NCBI GenBank assembly: GCA_001314845.1 | Contig: LJZQ01000013.1 | Coordinates: forward strand, 30,683-94,682 | Source of the DNA: Marinobacter excellens HL-55 | GTDB lineage: Bacteria; Pseudomonadota; Gammaproteobacteria; Pseudomonadales; Oleiphilaceae | Direction: 5' to 3' | DNA: 64,000 nt | Part shown: positions 10,035-17,823 of the stretch, in pieces | How positions within the stretch are numbered: the first letter of the stretch is position 1 | How the letters are laid out: each line of letters starts with the position of its first letter | Notes under the pieces: model-generated | Databases searched by the model: none | What the model was told of the DNA's origin: nothing | Seen by the model: only the letters and a program-made list of their open reading frames with translations | Translations under genes and position numbers: made by a program

Positions 10035-11687
10035 TTACAGCAACAGAGTACGAATATCCCCCAGTAGCTGCGTCAGCAGGTTGGTAAACCGGGCTGCATC
10101 CGCCCCGTTCACCGCCCTGTGGTCGTAAGAAAGCGACAGAGGCAGCATCAGCCGCGGCTGGAACTCCTTGCCGTCCCACACCGGCTTCATCGCCGCTTTG
10201 GAGACACCCAGGATCGCCACTTCCGGCGTGTTCACGATCGGCGTGAACGCGGTGCCGCCAATGCCTCCAAGGCTGGTGATGGTAAAGCAGGCACCCTGCA
10301 TTTCTGCCGGCTTCAGCTGCTTGTCCCGGGCCTTCTGGGCCAGTTCGGCGCTTTCTGCCGCCAGTTCCCACAGACCTTTCTGGTCGACATCCCGGATCAC
10401 CGGCACCATTAGGCCGTTGGGGGTGTCGACTGCAATGCCGATGTGGATGTACTGCTTGCGCACCACCTCTTTGCGTTCCATGTCGAGCGCCACGTTGAAC
10501 TGAGGCAGCTCGGCCAGGGCCGCGGCACAGGCTTTAAGCAGGAACGGCAGCGGCGTCATCTTCACGCCACGTTTCTCGCCGGCGGCTTTCTGGCCCTTGC
10601 GGAAGTTTTCCATCTCGGTGATGTCAGCATCGTCGAACTGGGTCACGTGAGGTACGTTCAGCCAGCTGCGCTGCATGTTGTTCGCCGTTGCGAACATCAT
10701 GCGCGACATGGCCTCACGCTCAACATCACCGAACTGACTGAATTCTGGCAATTTCACACCCGGAATGCCGGAGCCAGTGCCTACGGAGCCACCCTGCTGG
10801 GATTGCTGAAGCTGGCTCTTCACATACGCGTGCACGTCGTCCTTGATGATACGGCTTTTCGGGCCTGAGCCTTTTACACGGGCCAGATCGGCACCCAACT
10901 CCCTGGCCAGCTTGCGCACGGCAGGCCCGGCGTGAACCTTGGTGCCCGGTGATGGGGGTTCGTAGGTGGAGCCCTGTGGCTCAGGCGCAGACTCTTGCTT
11001 ATCCTTTTTTTGCTCAGGCTGACTTTCCTGGCTTTTGCTTTCGGCCTTGTCGTCTGAATCCGCGGGTTCGTCGTCCGCATCACCCTCTTCTTCGACGGTC
11101 ATTTCCAGCAGATCTTTGCCTTCCGAGAGCTTGTCGCCCTCTTTCACCAGGATCTTGCCGATCTTGCCGGCAAACGGCGACGGGATCTCCATGGTGGCTT
11201 TGTCTGATTCCACGGTGACCAGCGGATCATCCACGCCGATGGTGTCGCCTTCGGCGACGTTGATTTCGATCACCGGCACGTCGTCAAAGCCATCCAGCGA
11301 CGGCACCTTGACCAGCTCGGTACGGGAGCCGCCGGATTTCTTCTTGGGCGCCGGCTTACTGTCTTCGGATTTGGCTTCCGGTTTCTCCGGGGCCTTGCCC
11401 TCCGATGCGTCATCACCGGCATCGCTATCGTCTGCGCCGCCAGCGTCACCGCTGGATGACATCATGCCGATCACGTCGCCTTCTTTTACCTTGTCACCCA
11501 CTTTGACGGTAATTTTGGTGATCTTGCCGGCCGCCGGGGCCGGCAATTCTACTGAGGCTTTGTCTGACTCAACGGTCAGAATCGGATCTTCTGCTTCAAC
11601 AGAATCCCCGGCGCTGACGGTGATTTCGATAACTTCGACTTCGTCCGCACCGCCGAGATCCGGAACCTTGATTTCCTGTTCACTCAT
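10035..11687 (-). CDS. aceF: Pyruvate dehydrogenase E2, dihydrolipoamide acetyltransferase
   Basis: Core of the pyruvate dehydrogenase complex (550 aa), transferring acetyl from lipoyl-lysine to CoA. There are two N-terminal lipoyl domains, each with a lipoylation motif (ESDKAS near residue 43, ESDKAT near residue 165). Ala/Pro/Glu/Lys-rich linkers, a peripheral-subunit-binding domain (AGPAVRKLARELGADL, about 255-290) and the catalytic domain follow. The usual DHRxxDG catalytic motif reads DHRAVNGA, with Asn in place of Asp; similar variants occur, as I recall, in pseudomonad-type E2 enzymes. It starts 10 bp after the aceE stop, so the two genes form an operon. Confidence 0.97.
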   Translation of the reverse strand: MSEQEIKVPDLGGADEVEVIEITVSAGDSVEAEDPILTVESDKASVELPAPAAGKITKITVKVGDKVKEGDVIGMMSSSGDAGGADDSDAGDDASEGKAPEKPEAKSEDSKPAPKKKSGGSRTELVKVPSLDGFDDVPVIEINVAEGDTIGVDDPLVTVESDKATMEIPSPFAGKIGKILVKEGDKLSEGKDLLEMTVEEEGDADDEPADSDDKAESKSQESQPEQKKDKQESAPEPQGSTYEPPSPGTKVHAGPAVRKLARELGADLARVKGSGPKSRIIKDDVHAYVKSQLQQSQQGGSVGTGSGIPGVKLPEFSQFGDVEREAMSRMMFATANNMQRSWLNVPHVTQFDDADITEMENFRKGQKAAGEKRGVKMTPLPFLLKACAAALAELPQFNVALDMERKEVVRKQYIHIGIAVDTPNGLMVPVIRDVDQKGLWELAAESAELAQKARDKQLKPAEMQGACFTITSLGGIGGTAFTPIVNTPEVAILGVSKAAMKPVWDGKEFQPRLMLPLSLSYDHRAVNGADAARFTNLLTQLLGDIRTLLL

Positions 11688-11697
11688 TGCGGTCTCC

Positions 11698-14361
11698 TTA
11701 GCTCAGCACCGGGTTCGTTTTGTTGCGATCGATTCCGTACTTGCGCATCGCTTCAAGAACCACATCGTTCTTCACTTCACCATCCTGCGCCAGGGCAGAG
11801 AGCGCGCTGACCGCCACGTGGTAACGGTCCACTTCAAAGAAGCTGCGCAGCTTTTCCCGGGTGTCACTGCGGCCGAAGCCGTCAGTACCCAGGGTCAGGT
11901 AGGTTTTGGGAATGAACGCCCTGAGCTGCTCGGAGTGCAGCTTGATGTAGTCAGTGGAAGACACCACCGGCCCGGCCTGTTTTTCCAGGCACTGGGTAAC
12001 GTAGGCCTTCTTGGGTTTGTCGTCCGGGTGCAGGCGATTCCAGCGCTCAATGTGTTGGCCTTCACGGGCCAGCTCGTTGAAGCTGGTCACGCTCCACACG
12101 TCTGAGGCCACACCCCAGTCGTCTTTCAGCAACTGGGCCGCAGCACACACCTCATTGAGGATGGCACCGGCACCAAGCAGCTGAACCCGGGAGGCTTTCT
12201 TGCCACCCTTGGCTTCGACCGACTCGTACTTGTACATGCCTTTGATGATGCCGTCTTCGCAGTCTTTCGGCATCGCTGGCTGTTCGTAGTTTTCGTTCTC
12301 AATGGTCAGGTAGTAGAAGACGTTCTGATTGTCCTCAAACATTTCCTTCATACCGTGACGAAGCACCACGGCCATTTCGTAACCGTAAGCCGGATCATAG
12401 GCTTTGCAGTTCGGAATGGTGTTGGCCAGTATGTGGCTGTGGCCATCCTGGTGCTGCAAACCTTCACCGTTCAGGGTAGTACGGCCAGCGGTACCGCCGA
12501 TCAGGAAGCCACGGGCCTGTATGTCGCCAGAAGCCCAGGCCAGATCGCCAACCCGCTGGAAGCCGAACATGGAGTAGAAAATGTAGAACGGAATCAGCGG
12601 GAAGTTGTTGGTGCTGTACGACGTTGCCGCAGCCATCCAGGCCGCCATGGAGCCGGCTTCGTTGATGCCCTCTTCAAGTATCTGGCCTTTTTTGTCTTCC
12701 CGGTAGTACATGATCTGGTCACGATCTTCCGGGACGTACTTCTGGCCTTCGGCAGTATAAATGCCCAACTGGCGGAACATGCCTTCCATACCAAAGGTAC
12801 GGGCTTCGTCTGGCACGATGGGCACCACGCGCTTGCCAATCCGCTTGTCTTTGGTCAGTGCCGTCAAGATGCGCACGAACGCCATGGTGGTGGAGATCTT
12901 GCGATCACCGGAGCCTTCCAGCACCGCCTTGAAGATATCCAGATCCGGAATCTGCAGCGGCTGGCTGTCTTTGCGACGCTTGGGGTAGAAACCACCCAAT
13001 TCCTGGCGACGCTTCTTCATGTAGACGATTTCCGGGCTGTCCGGCGCTGGCCGGTAGTAGGGAACATCTTTGAGCTCTTCGTCTTTCAGGGGCACCGCAA
13101 AGCGGTCGCGGAACGACTTCAGTTGCTCGATGTCGAGCTTCTTCAGGGAGTGCGCGGTGTTCTGGGCTTCACCGGCTTCACCAAAGCCGTAGCCCTTGAT
13201 GGTGTGAGCCAGAATCACGGTCGGTCGGCCACCGTTTTTATTGATGGCGTGGTGGTAGGCGGCGTAGATCTTGTAGGGATCGTGACCACCTCGGTTAAGT
13301 TTGTTGATGTCTTCATCCGAGAGGCTTTCTACCAGCTTGGCCATCTCCGGGTACTTGTTGAAGAAGTGCTTGCGGGTATAGGCCGGGCCGTTGCTCTTGT
13401 AGTTCTGCAGCTCGCCATCGCAGACTTCATCCATGGCCCGCTGCATTTTGCCGTCTTTGTCGTTCTCGAACAGCGGGTCCCAGTGACGACCCCAAATCAC
13501 TTTGGTCACATTCCAGCCCGCACCACGGAAGACGCCTTCCAGCTCCTGGATGATTTTGCCGTTGCCCCGCACCGGGCCATCCAGCCGCTGCAGGTTGCAG
13601 TTCACCACAAAGACCAGGTTGCTCAGGTTTTCGCGGCCCGCCATGGAGATAGAACCCAGAGTTTCAGGCTCGTCACACTCGCCATCACCGACAAAGCACC
13701 AGACCTTGCGATCGCCCATTTCAATGAGCTCCCGGCTGTCCAGGTACTTCATCACGTGCGCCTGATAGATGGCCTGAATCGGGCCCAGGCCCATGGAAAC
13801 CGTCGGGAACTGCCAATAATCGGGCATCAGCCAGGGGTGCGGATAAGAGGACAGGCCGGTGCCGTCCACTTCCTCACGGTACTTGTCGAGGTCGGATTCT
13901 TCGAACCGCCCTTCCAGGAAGGAGCGGGCATAGATGCCTGGTGAGGAGTGGCCCTGGAAGTACACCAGGTCAGACTCGCGCTTTTCATCCCCGCCGTGGA
14001 AAAAGTAGTTAAAGCCAACATCATAAAGGGTGGCAGCAGAAGAGAAAGAGGACACATGACCACCCAGGTCGCCCGGCCGCTGGTTGGCGCGCATTACCAT
14101 CGCCATGGCGTTCCAGCGGATCAGTGAGCGAATACGACGCTCCATAAACAGATCGCCAGGCATCGGTGCCTGCTGAGCAACGGGGATGGTATTCCGGAAC
14201 GGCGTGGTAATCGCGTAAGGGAGTTCGGTACCGTCCCTGCTTGCCCGCTCAGACAGTCTTTCCAGAATAAATTTTGCCCGGTCTACGCCTTCGTTCTCGA
14301 TCAGAGATTCCAGCGCATCAAGCCATTCACTGGTTTCAATGGGATCATCGTCCTGGTACAT
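11698..14361 (-). CDS. aceE: Pyruvate dehydrogenase E1 component (homodimeric type)
   Basis: Thiamine-diphosphate enzyme (887 aa, exactly the usual length) that decarboxylates pyruvate and acetylates the E2 lipoyl groups. The ThDP/Mg motif GDGECDEPE...NLVFVVNCN is present, and the N-terminal segment MYQDDDPIETSEWLDALE is typical for binding E2. The ATG at 14361 is preceded by a GGGGGAGG Shine-Dalgarno, and the longer open frame upstream is not needed. It is followed by aceF with no lpd in the operon, so E3 must be encoded elsewhere. The region upstream is long and AT-rich and holds a palindrome (14627-14641) that could be an operator. Confidence 0.97.
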   Translation of the reverse strand: MYQDDDPIETSEWLDALESLIENEGVDRAKFILERLSERASRDGTELPYAITTPFRNTIPVAQQAPMPGDLFMERRIRSLIRWNAMAMVMRANQRPGDLGGHVSSFSSAATLYDVGFNYFFHGGDEKRESDLVYFQGHSSPGIYARSFLEGRFEESDLDKYREEVDGTGLSSYPHPWLMPDYWQFPTVSMGLGPIQAIYQAHVMKYLDSRELIEMGDRKVWCFVGDGECDEPETLGSISMAGRENLSNLVFVVNCNLQRLDGPVRGNGKIIQELEGVFRGAGWNVTKVIWGRHWDPLFENDKDGKMQRAMDEVCDGELQNYKSNGPAYTRKHFFNKYPEMAKLVESLSDEDINKLNRGGHDPYKIYAAYHHAINKNGGRPTVILAHTIKGYGFGEAGEAQNTAHSLKKLDIEQLKSFRDRFAVPLKDEELKDVPYYRPAPDSPEIVYMKKRRQELGGFYPKRRKDSQPLQIPDLDIFKAVLEGSGDRKISTTMAFVRILTALTKDKRIGKRVVPIVPDEARTFGMEGMFRQLGIYTAEGQKYVPEDRDQIMYYREDKKGQILEEGINEAGSMAAWMAAATSYSTNNFPLIPFYIFYSMFGFQRVGDLAWASGDIQARGFLIGGTAGRTTLNGEGLQHQDGHSHILANTIPNCKAYDPAYGYEMAVVLRHGMKEMFEDNQNVFYYLTIENENYEQPAMPKDCEDGIIKGMYKYESVEAKGGKKASRVQLLGAGAILNEVCAAAQLLKDDWGVASDVWSVTSFNELAREGQHIERWNRLHPDDKPKKAYVTQCLEKQAGPVVSSTDYIKLHSEQLRAFIPKTYLTLGTDGFGRSDTREKLRSFFEVDRYHVAVSALSALAQDGEVKNDVVLEAMRKYGIDRNKTNPVLS

Positions 14362-15028
14362 CAAATCCTCCCCCTTGGCATCTAAAGATGCAGCGTGGGC
14401 CACGATCAGCAGCCACTCACGGTGCAATAGCAAAAAGCTGCGTTAAGCTGCAGTTTTATTGTGAATACATCAGCCGGTAAAACGCTGACTGGAACTAATT
14501 AATTGGTGCTCCCAAAGCATAGAACAGCTTTCGTATTTTTCCTGCCCGGGAACCCGCCAGCTACAGAGCTTTTGGCCCCAAACCGACCCAAAACTTTCAT
14601 TTAACGTCAGATGAAATCGTACTTCTTACGAAACTTTCGTATTTTTACTACAAAAACACCTAAAAACACAAACGAACAGGTGTTTGAATGTTGCAAACCT
14701 GGCTTTATGTACCTTTAGTTACGTAATAATGGCAATTCACCCTCATGAAAACAATCGAACTCCGACCAATGTCTGCCCCCACCCAAACTCCAAATGCTTT
14801 GCACAGCTAAATACTTTTCTAAACCGACGTTTCGATATTTTCGGATCATTTAGCGTTTTATTGCAGCTTTTAGGAGACTTTTTAACAACAAGAACCCCTA
14901 GCGGGCATCACCTATTAATTAGACCTGAAAATGAATTTCGATTTATGTATACTTGCTGCCCGTTTTTTAACCAGTAAGGCAGGGACAGCACCCTCCTTGT
15001 ATTTTTGGCACCCAACAGAGGGCGATCT
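14362..15028. other. 667-bp AT-rich intergenic region between aceE and the KamA-family gene
   Basis: No convincing gene is present here. The region is clearly more AT-rich than its surroundings and must contain the divergent promoters for aceEF (leftwards) and the KamA-family gene (rightwards). It holds a perfect palindrome at 14627-14641 and a 12-bp direct repeat TTTCGTATTTTT at 14529-14540 and 14635-14646. The second copy overlaps the palindrome. No tRNA or obvious structured RNA was recognised. Confidence 0.7.
14627..14641. promoter_or_regulatory. Candidate operator upstream of aceEF
   Basis: The 15-bp sequence TACGAAACTTTCGTA is a perfect 7-1-7 palindrome in an AT-rich divergent promoter region, about 265 bp before the aceE start. 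Its right half is part of a direct repeat found again at 14529-14540. The size and symmetry fit a dimeric HTH regulator, but which one cannot be told. Confidence 0.5.
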
Positions 15029-16393
15029 ATGAACTCCATCGTCACCTTTCCGAACCGCATTCCGGTGCAGGAATTCGAAGAACGCCGGTTCAAGGTTTTT
15101 ACTGACCGCCAGCTCGACAAAATAGAAGCCATCCAGAGCCTCCCCGAAGCGACTCTGTTTGAAATGAAAGTGGTGGCCAGCGTGCTGCCGTTCCGGGTCA
15201 ACGAATATGTGATCAATGAACTGATCAACTGGGACAAGGTACCGAACGATCCCATCTATCAGCTGGTGTTCCCTCAGAAGGGCATGCTCAAGGACGAACA
15301 TTACGAGCAGATGGCGAAGCTGCATCGCGACGGTGCAGACAAGAAAGACATCCAGGCCGCCGCCAAGATCATCCGGGACGAACTGAACCCGCACCCGGCC
15401 GGCCAGATGGAGATGAACATGCCGGAGCTGGACGGCGAAGTGCTGGATGGCGTGCAGCACAAGTATCGCGAGACCGTGCTGTTCTTCCCGGCCCAGGGCC
15501 AGACCTGCCACTCCTATTGCACCTTCTGCTTCCGCTGGGCACAGTTTGTCGGCGACAAAGACCTCAAAATGTCCAGCACCGAAGCTGAGAAGCTGCACGG
15601 GTATCTGCAGGAACACACCGAAGTGACCGACCTGCTGGTGACCGGTGGCGACCCCATGGTGATGAAGACCAAGAACCTGGTTCAGTACCTGGAGCCGCTG
15701 CTGCAGCCGGAGTTTGATCACATCCAGACCATCCGCATCGGCACCAAGGCCCTGACCTTCTGGCCATACCGTTTTGTCACCGACAAAGACGCGGACGAGC
15801 TGATTGAACTGTTCGCCAAGCTGGTTGATGCCGGCAAACATGTGGCCATCATGGCGCACTACAACCACTGGCAGGAAATCACCACCGACATTGCGGAAGA
15901 AGCCATTCGCCGCATCCGCGCAACCGGTGCTGAAATCCGCGCCCAAGGCCCACTGATCAAGCATGTGAATGATAACGCCGATGACTGGGCCAAGCTTTGG
16001 AAGAAAGAAGTACAGCTGGGCATCATCCCCTACTACATGTTTGTAGAGCGGGACACCGGCGCCAAGAACTACTTTGAAGTGCCCCTGGCCGAGGCTTTCC
16101 AGATCTACCGTGAAGCCATGAAAAAGGTCAGCGGCCTGGCCCGCACCGCTCGCGGCCCCAGCATGAGCGCCGGCCCCGGCAAGGTGGAAGTACAGGGCAT
16201 TGCCGAAATCCAGGGCGAGAAAGTGTTCGTCTTGCGCTTCCTGCAGGGCCGCAACTCGGACTGGGTACAGCGCCCGTTCTTCGCCAAGTACAGCGATACC
16301 GCCACCTGGCTGCATGAGCTGGAACCCGCCTTCGGAGAAGAGAAGTTCTTCTTTGAGGATGAGTTTGAGGCGATGAAAAAAGGGAACAGCTAA
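15029..16393 (+). CDS. KamA-family radical SAM protein (lysine 2,3-aminomutase-like)
   Basis: 454-aa radical SAM/PLP protein. The [4Fe-4S] cysteines are at C160, C164 and C167 (TCHSYCTFCF). The VTGGDPMV motif contributes to SAM binding, and SAGPGK near residue 380 resembles the PLP-lysine motif of aminomutases. It is longer than EpmB (about 340 aa), and neither epmA/efp nor the ablB acetyltransferase of the N-epsilon-acetyl-beta-lysine pathway is adjacent, so the substrate is uncertain. The ATG at 15029 is chosen for the GAGG just upstream; a TTG at 15005 would add eight residues. A terminator follows directly. Confidence 0.82.
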   Translation: MNSIVTFPNRIPVQEFEERRFKVFTDRQLDKIEAIQSLPEATLFEMKVVASVLPFRVNEYVINELINWDKVPNDPIYQLVFPQKGMLKDEHYEQMAKLHRDGADKKDIQAAAKIIRDELNPHPAGQMEMNMPELDGEVLDGVQHKYRETVLFFPAQGQTCHSYCTFCFRWAQFVGDKDLKMSSTEAEKLHGYLQEHTEVTDLLVTGGDPMVMKTKNLVQYLEPLLQPEFDHIQTIRIGTKALTFWPYRFVTDKDADELIELFAKLVDAGKHVAIMAHYNHWQEITTDIAEEAIRRIRATGAEIRAQGPLIKHVNDNADDWAKLWKKEVQLGIIPYYMFVERDTGAKNYFEVPLAEAFQIYREAMKKVSGLARTARGPSMSAGPGKVEVQGIAEIQGEKVFVLRFLQGRNSDWVQRPFFAKYSDTATWLHELEPAFGEEKFFFEDEFEAMKKGNS

Positions 16394-16410
16394 GACACAG
16401 TCGACCATAT

Positions 16411-16434
16411 CAGGCCCGCTCCGGCGGGCCTGTT
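16411..16434 (+). terminator. Intrinsic terminator of the KamA-family gene
   Basis: A 9-bp GC-rich stem (16411-16419 with 16424-16432, loop TCCG) is followed by TTT. The convergent HNH gene begins just beyond it. Confidence 0.8.
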
Positions 16435-16755
16435 TCACCGCCCCTTTTTCGGCACAAAACCCGCCGGCTTCTCCCGAATCCACCCCACAAACACCCGCAA
16501 CTCTTCGAGCTCCAGCAACCGTTCCCGTGTGTTGTAGTGCAATCCCAACTCGTATTCTGAACACGCTTTATGAATGGCGTTATGGCAAGGCCGGCATACC
16601 CACAGCGTTCGGGTAATCAGCTCTTCTTTATCGAACAACTTCTGGAAACGCTTTTTGCGGTGCAGGTGTTTGGGGATCAGGTGATGGCGAGTGAGCTTGG
16701 CAACCGGGCGCTCACACAGTTCACAATTGTCAGGTTGTGGCGGCAGTTTGAGCAT
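16435..16755 (-). CDS. Small HNH-fold zinc protein
   Basis: 106-aa protein with two CxxC pairs (C11/C14 and C54/C57), THHLIPK-like residues RHHLIPK around H24/H25, and CRPCHNAIH (H58, H62). That is the layout of a compact HNH nuclease or HNH-like zinc domain. There is no other domain and no signal peptide. No good Shine-Dalgarno is seen before the ATG at 16755. It is convergent with the KamA-family gene and lies 71 bp after the cnoX-like stop on the same strand. Whether it cuts DNA is not shown by sequence; single-domain HNH proteins of this size are common chromosomal genes without a known role. Confidence 0.72.
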   Translation of the reverse strand: MLKLPPQPDNCELCERPVAKLTRHHLIPKHLHRKKRFQKLFDKEELITRTLWVCRPCHNAIHKACSEYELGLHYNTRERLLELEELRVFVGWIREKPAGFVPKKGR

Positions 16756-16826
16756 GGTGGGATTATCGGAATAGTGGGCCGGACGACAGGGTCACCCGGC
16801 CTCGCGCTGAGCTGCCCGATGCGGCG

Positions 16827-17690
16827 TCAGTGCATCAGGGTATAGAGTTTTCTACGGTAGGTGCGCACATCCGGATTGTTGTTCCCCAGTTTCTCGAACA
16901 GTTCCACCAAGGTGGTTTTGGCCACACCGTCCTTGTAGGAGCCATCTGCCTGCATCAATCGAATCAGCAAATCCATGGCCTCGGCATTGTTCTCCTGCAA
17001 CACCCTGTGCAGCGCCAGTTGGTGTAACGCTTCCGGGTCTTTCGGATTGGCTTCCAGTTTGGCCTCCAGTTCTGCCACCGGGGGCAATTCGCCGGACTGT
17101 TTTATAAATTTGATGCGCGCCGCCAGTTGTTTGGCTTTGTGTTGCAACTTTTCTTCCGGAGGCAGGCTTTCCAGTACCTGCTCGGCGGTTTCCAGGTCGC
17201 CCTGTTCGGCTTTCAGCTGGGCCAGGTCGATCAGGACGTCCAGATTTTCTGGATCTTTCTGATTCATCTCGGTGAAGATCGCCAGCGCGCCGTCGACATC
17301 ACCAGCTTCCCATAAAGCGTGCGCTTTCTCATAGGGGTCTTCGGCTGGAGCCTGAATGTGCTTCTCCAGAGTTTTGCGGATTTCGCTTTCCGGCTGGGCG
17401 CCGTTAAAGCCATCCACGGCCTGGCCGTCTTTTACCAGAATCACGGTCGGCAGGCTGCGCACGCCCAGTGAAGACGTCAGCTCTTGCTGCTCATCGGCGT
17501 TCACTTTGGCCAACAGAAAGTTGCCTTGGTACTCCTCCGCCAATTTTTCAAGTATCGGTATCAGCTGCTTGCAGGGCGCGCACCATTCCGCCCACACATC
17601 GACCAGGATCGGCGTGGTGGCAGAGGCTTCCATCACCTTCTGCTGGAAGTTGTCCATGGTGGCATCAAAGATATAAGGCGAAGCGGTCAT
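16827..17690 (-). CDS. cnoX: Thioredoxin-TPR chaperedoxin, CnoX (YbbN)-like
   Basis: 287-aa cytoplasmic protein with an N-terminal thioredoxin domain (residues 1-115) and C-terminal TPR-like helices. The active site is WCAPC (C37, C40), an intact CxxC, unlike the E. coli protein, so it may also act as a reductase. The family protects proteins from oxidation-driven aggregation and hands them to DnaK and GroEL. The start at 17690 gives the standard N-terminus; the upstream open frame is not needed. It is divergent from the Lon-type protease gene, which fits a shared stress-response locus. Confidence 0.88.
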   Translation of the reverse strand: MTASPYIFDATMDNFQQKVMEASATTPILVDVWAEWCAPCKQLIPILEKLAEEYQGNFLLAKVNADEQQELTSSLGVRSLPTVILVKDGQAVDGFNGAQPESEIRKTLEKHIQAPAEDPYEKAHALWEAGDVDGALAIFTEMNQKDPENLDVLIDLAQLKAEQGDLETAEQVLESLPPEEKLQHKAKQLAARIKFIKQSGELPPVAELEAKLEANPKDPEALHQLALHRVLQENNAEAMDLLIRLMQADGSYKDGVAKTTLVELFEKLGNNNPDVRTYRRKLYTLMH

Positions 17691-17758
17691 AGGTTTACCC
17701 GATTTAAAAAACGTTTGATGACCTTGGTATTGGGCCAAAGACTTAAAAATCAACCCAG

Positions 17759-17788
17759 CTTGAAATGCCGCAAGTTGCCGTCACATAG
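17759..17788 (+). promoter_or_regulatory. Possible heat-shock (sigma-32) promoter of the Lon-type protease gene
   Basis: A perfect -35 element CTTGAAA (17759-17765) is followed after 14 bp by GTCACATAGA, which only partly matches the sigma-32 -10 (CCCCATnT). It lies 36 bp before the lon-like ATG. This is suggestive only. Confidence 0.4.
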
Positions 17789-17823
17789 AGTTTTAAACAC
17801 CCACGCCTTGAGAGCAATCCGGT

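Noticed and set aside
9895..10371. N-terminal extension of the flavin oxidoreductase into aceF
   Set aside because: The upstream codons overlap aceF out of frame and do not resemble the family; a start with a ribosome site lies at 9894.
12355..13944. 529-aa open frame antisense to aceE
   Set aside because: Entirely within aceE, with biased composition and no motifs.
14915..16564. 549-aa open frame antisense to the KamA-family gene
   Set aside because: It mirrors the codon pattern of the real gene, has no family motifs and no ribosome site; a GC-driven shadow.
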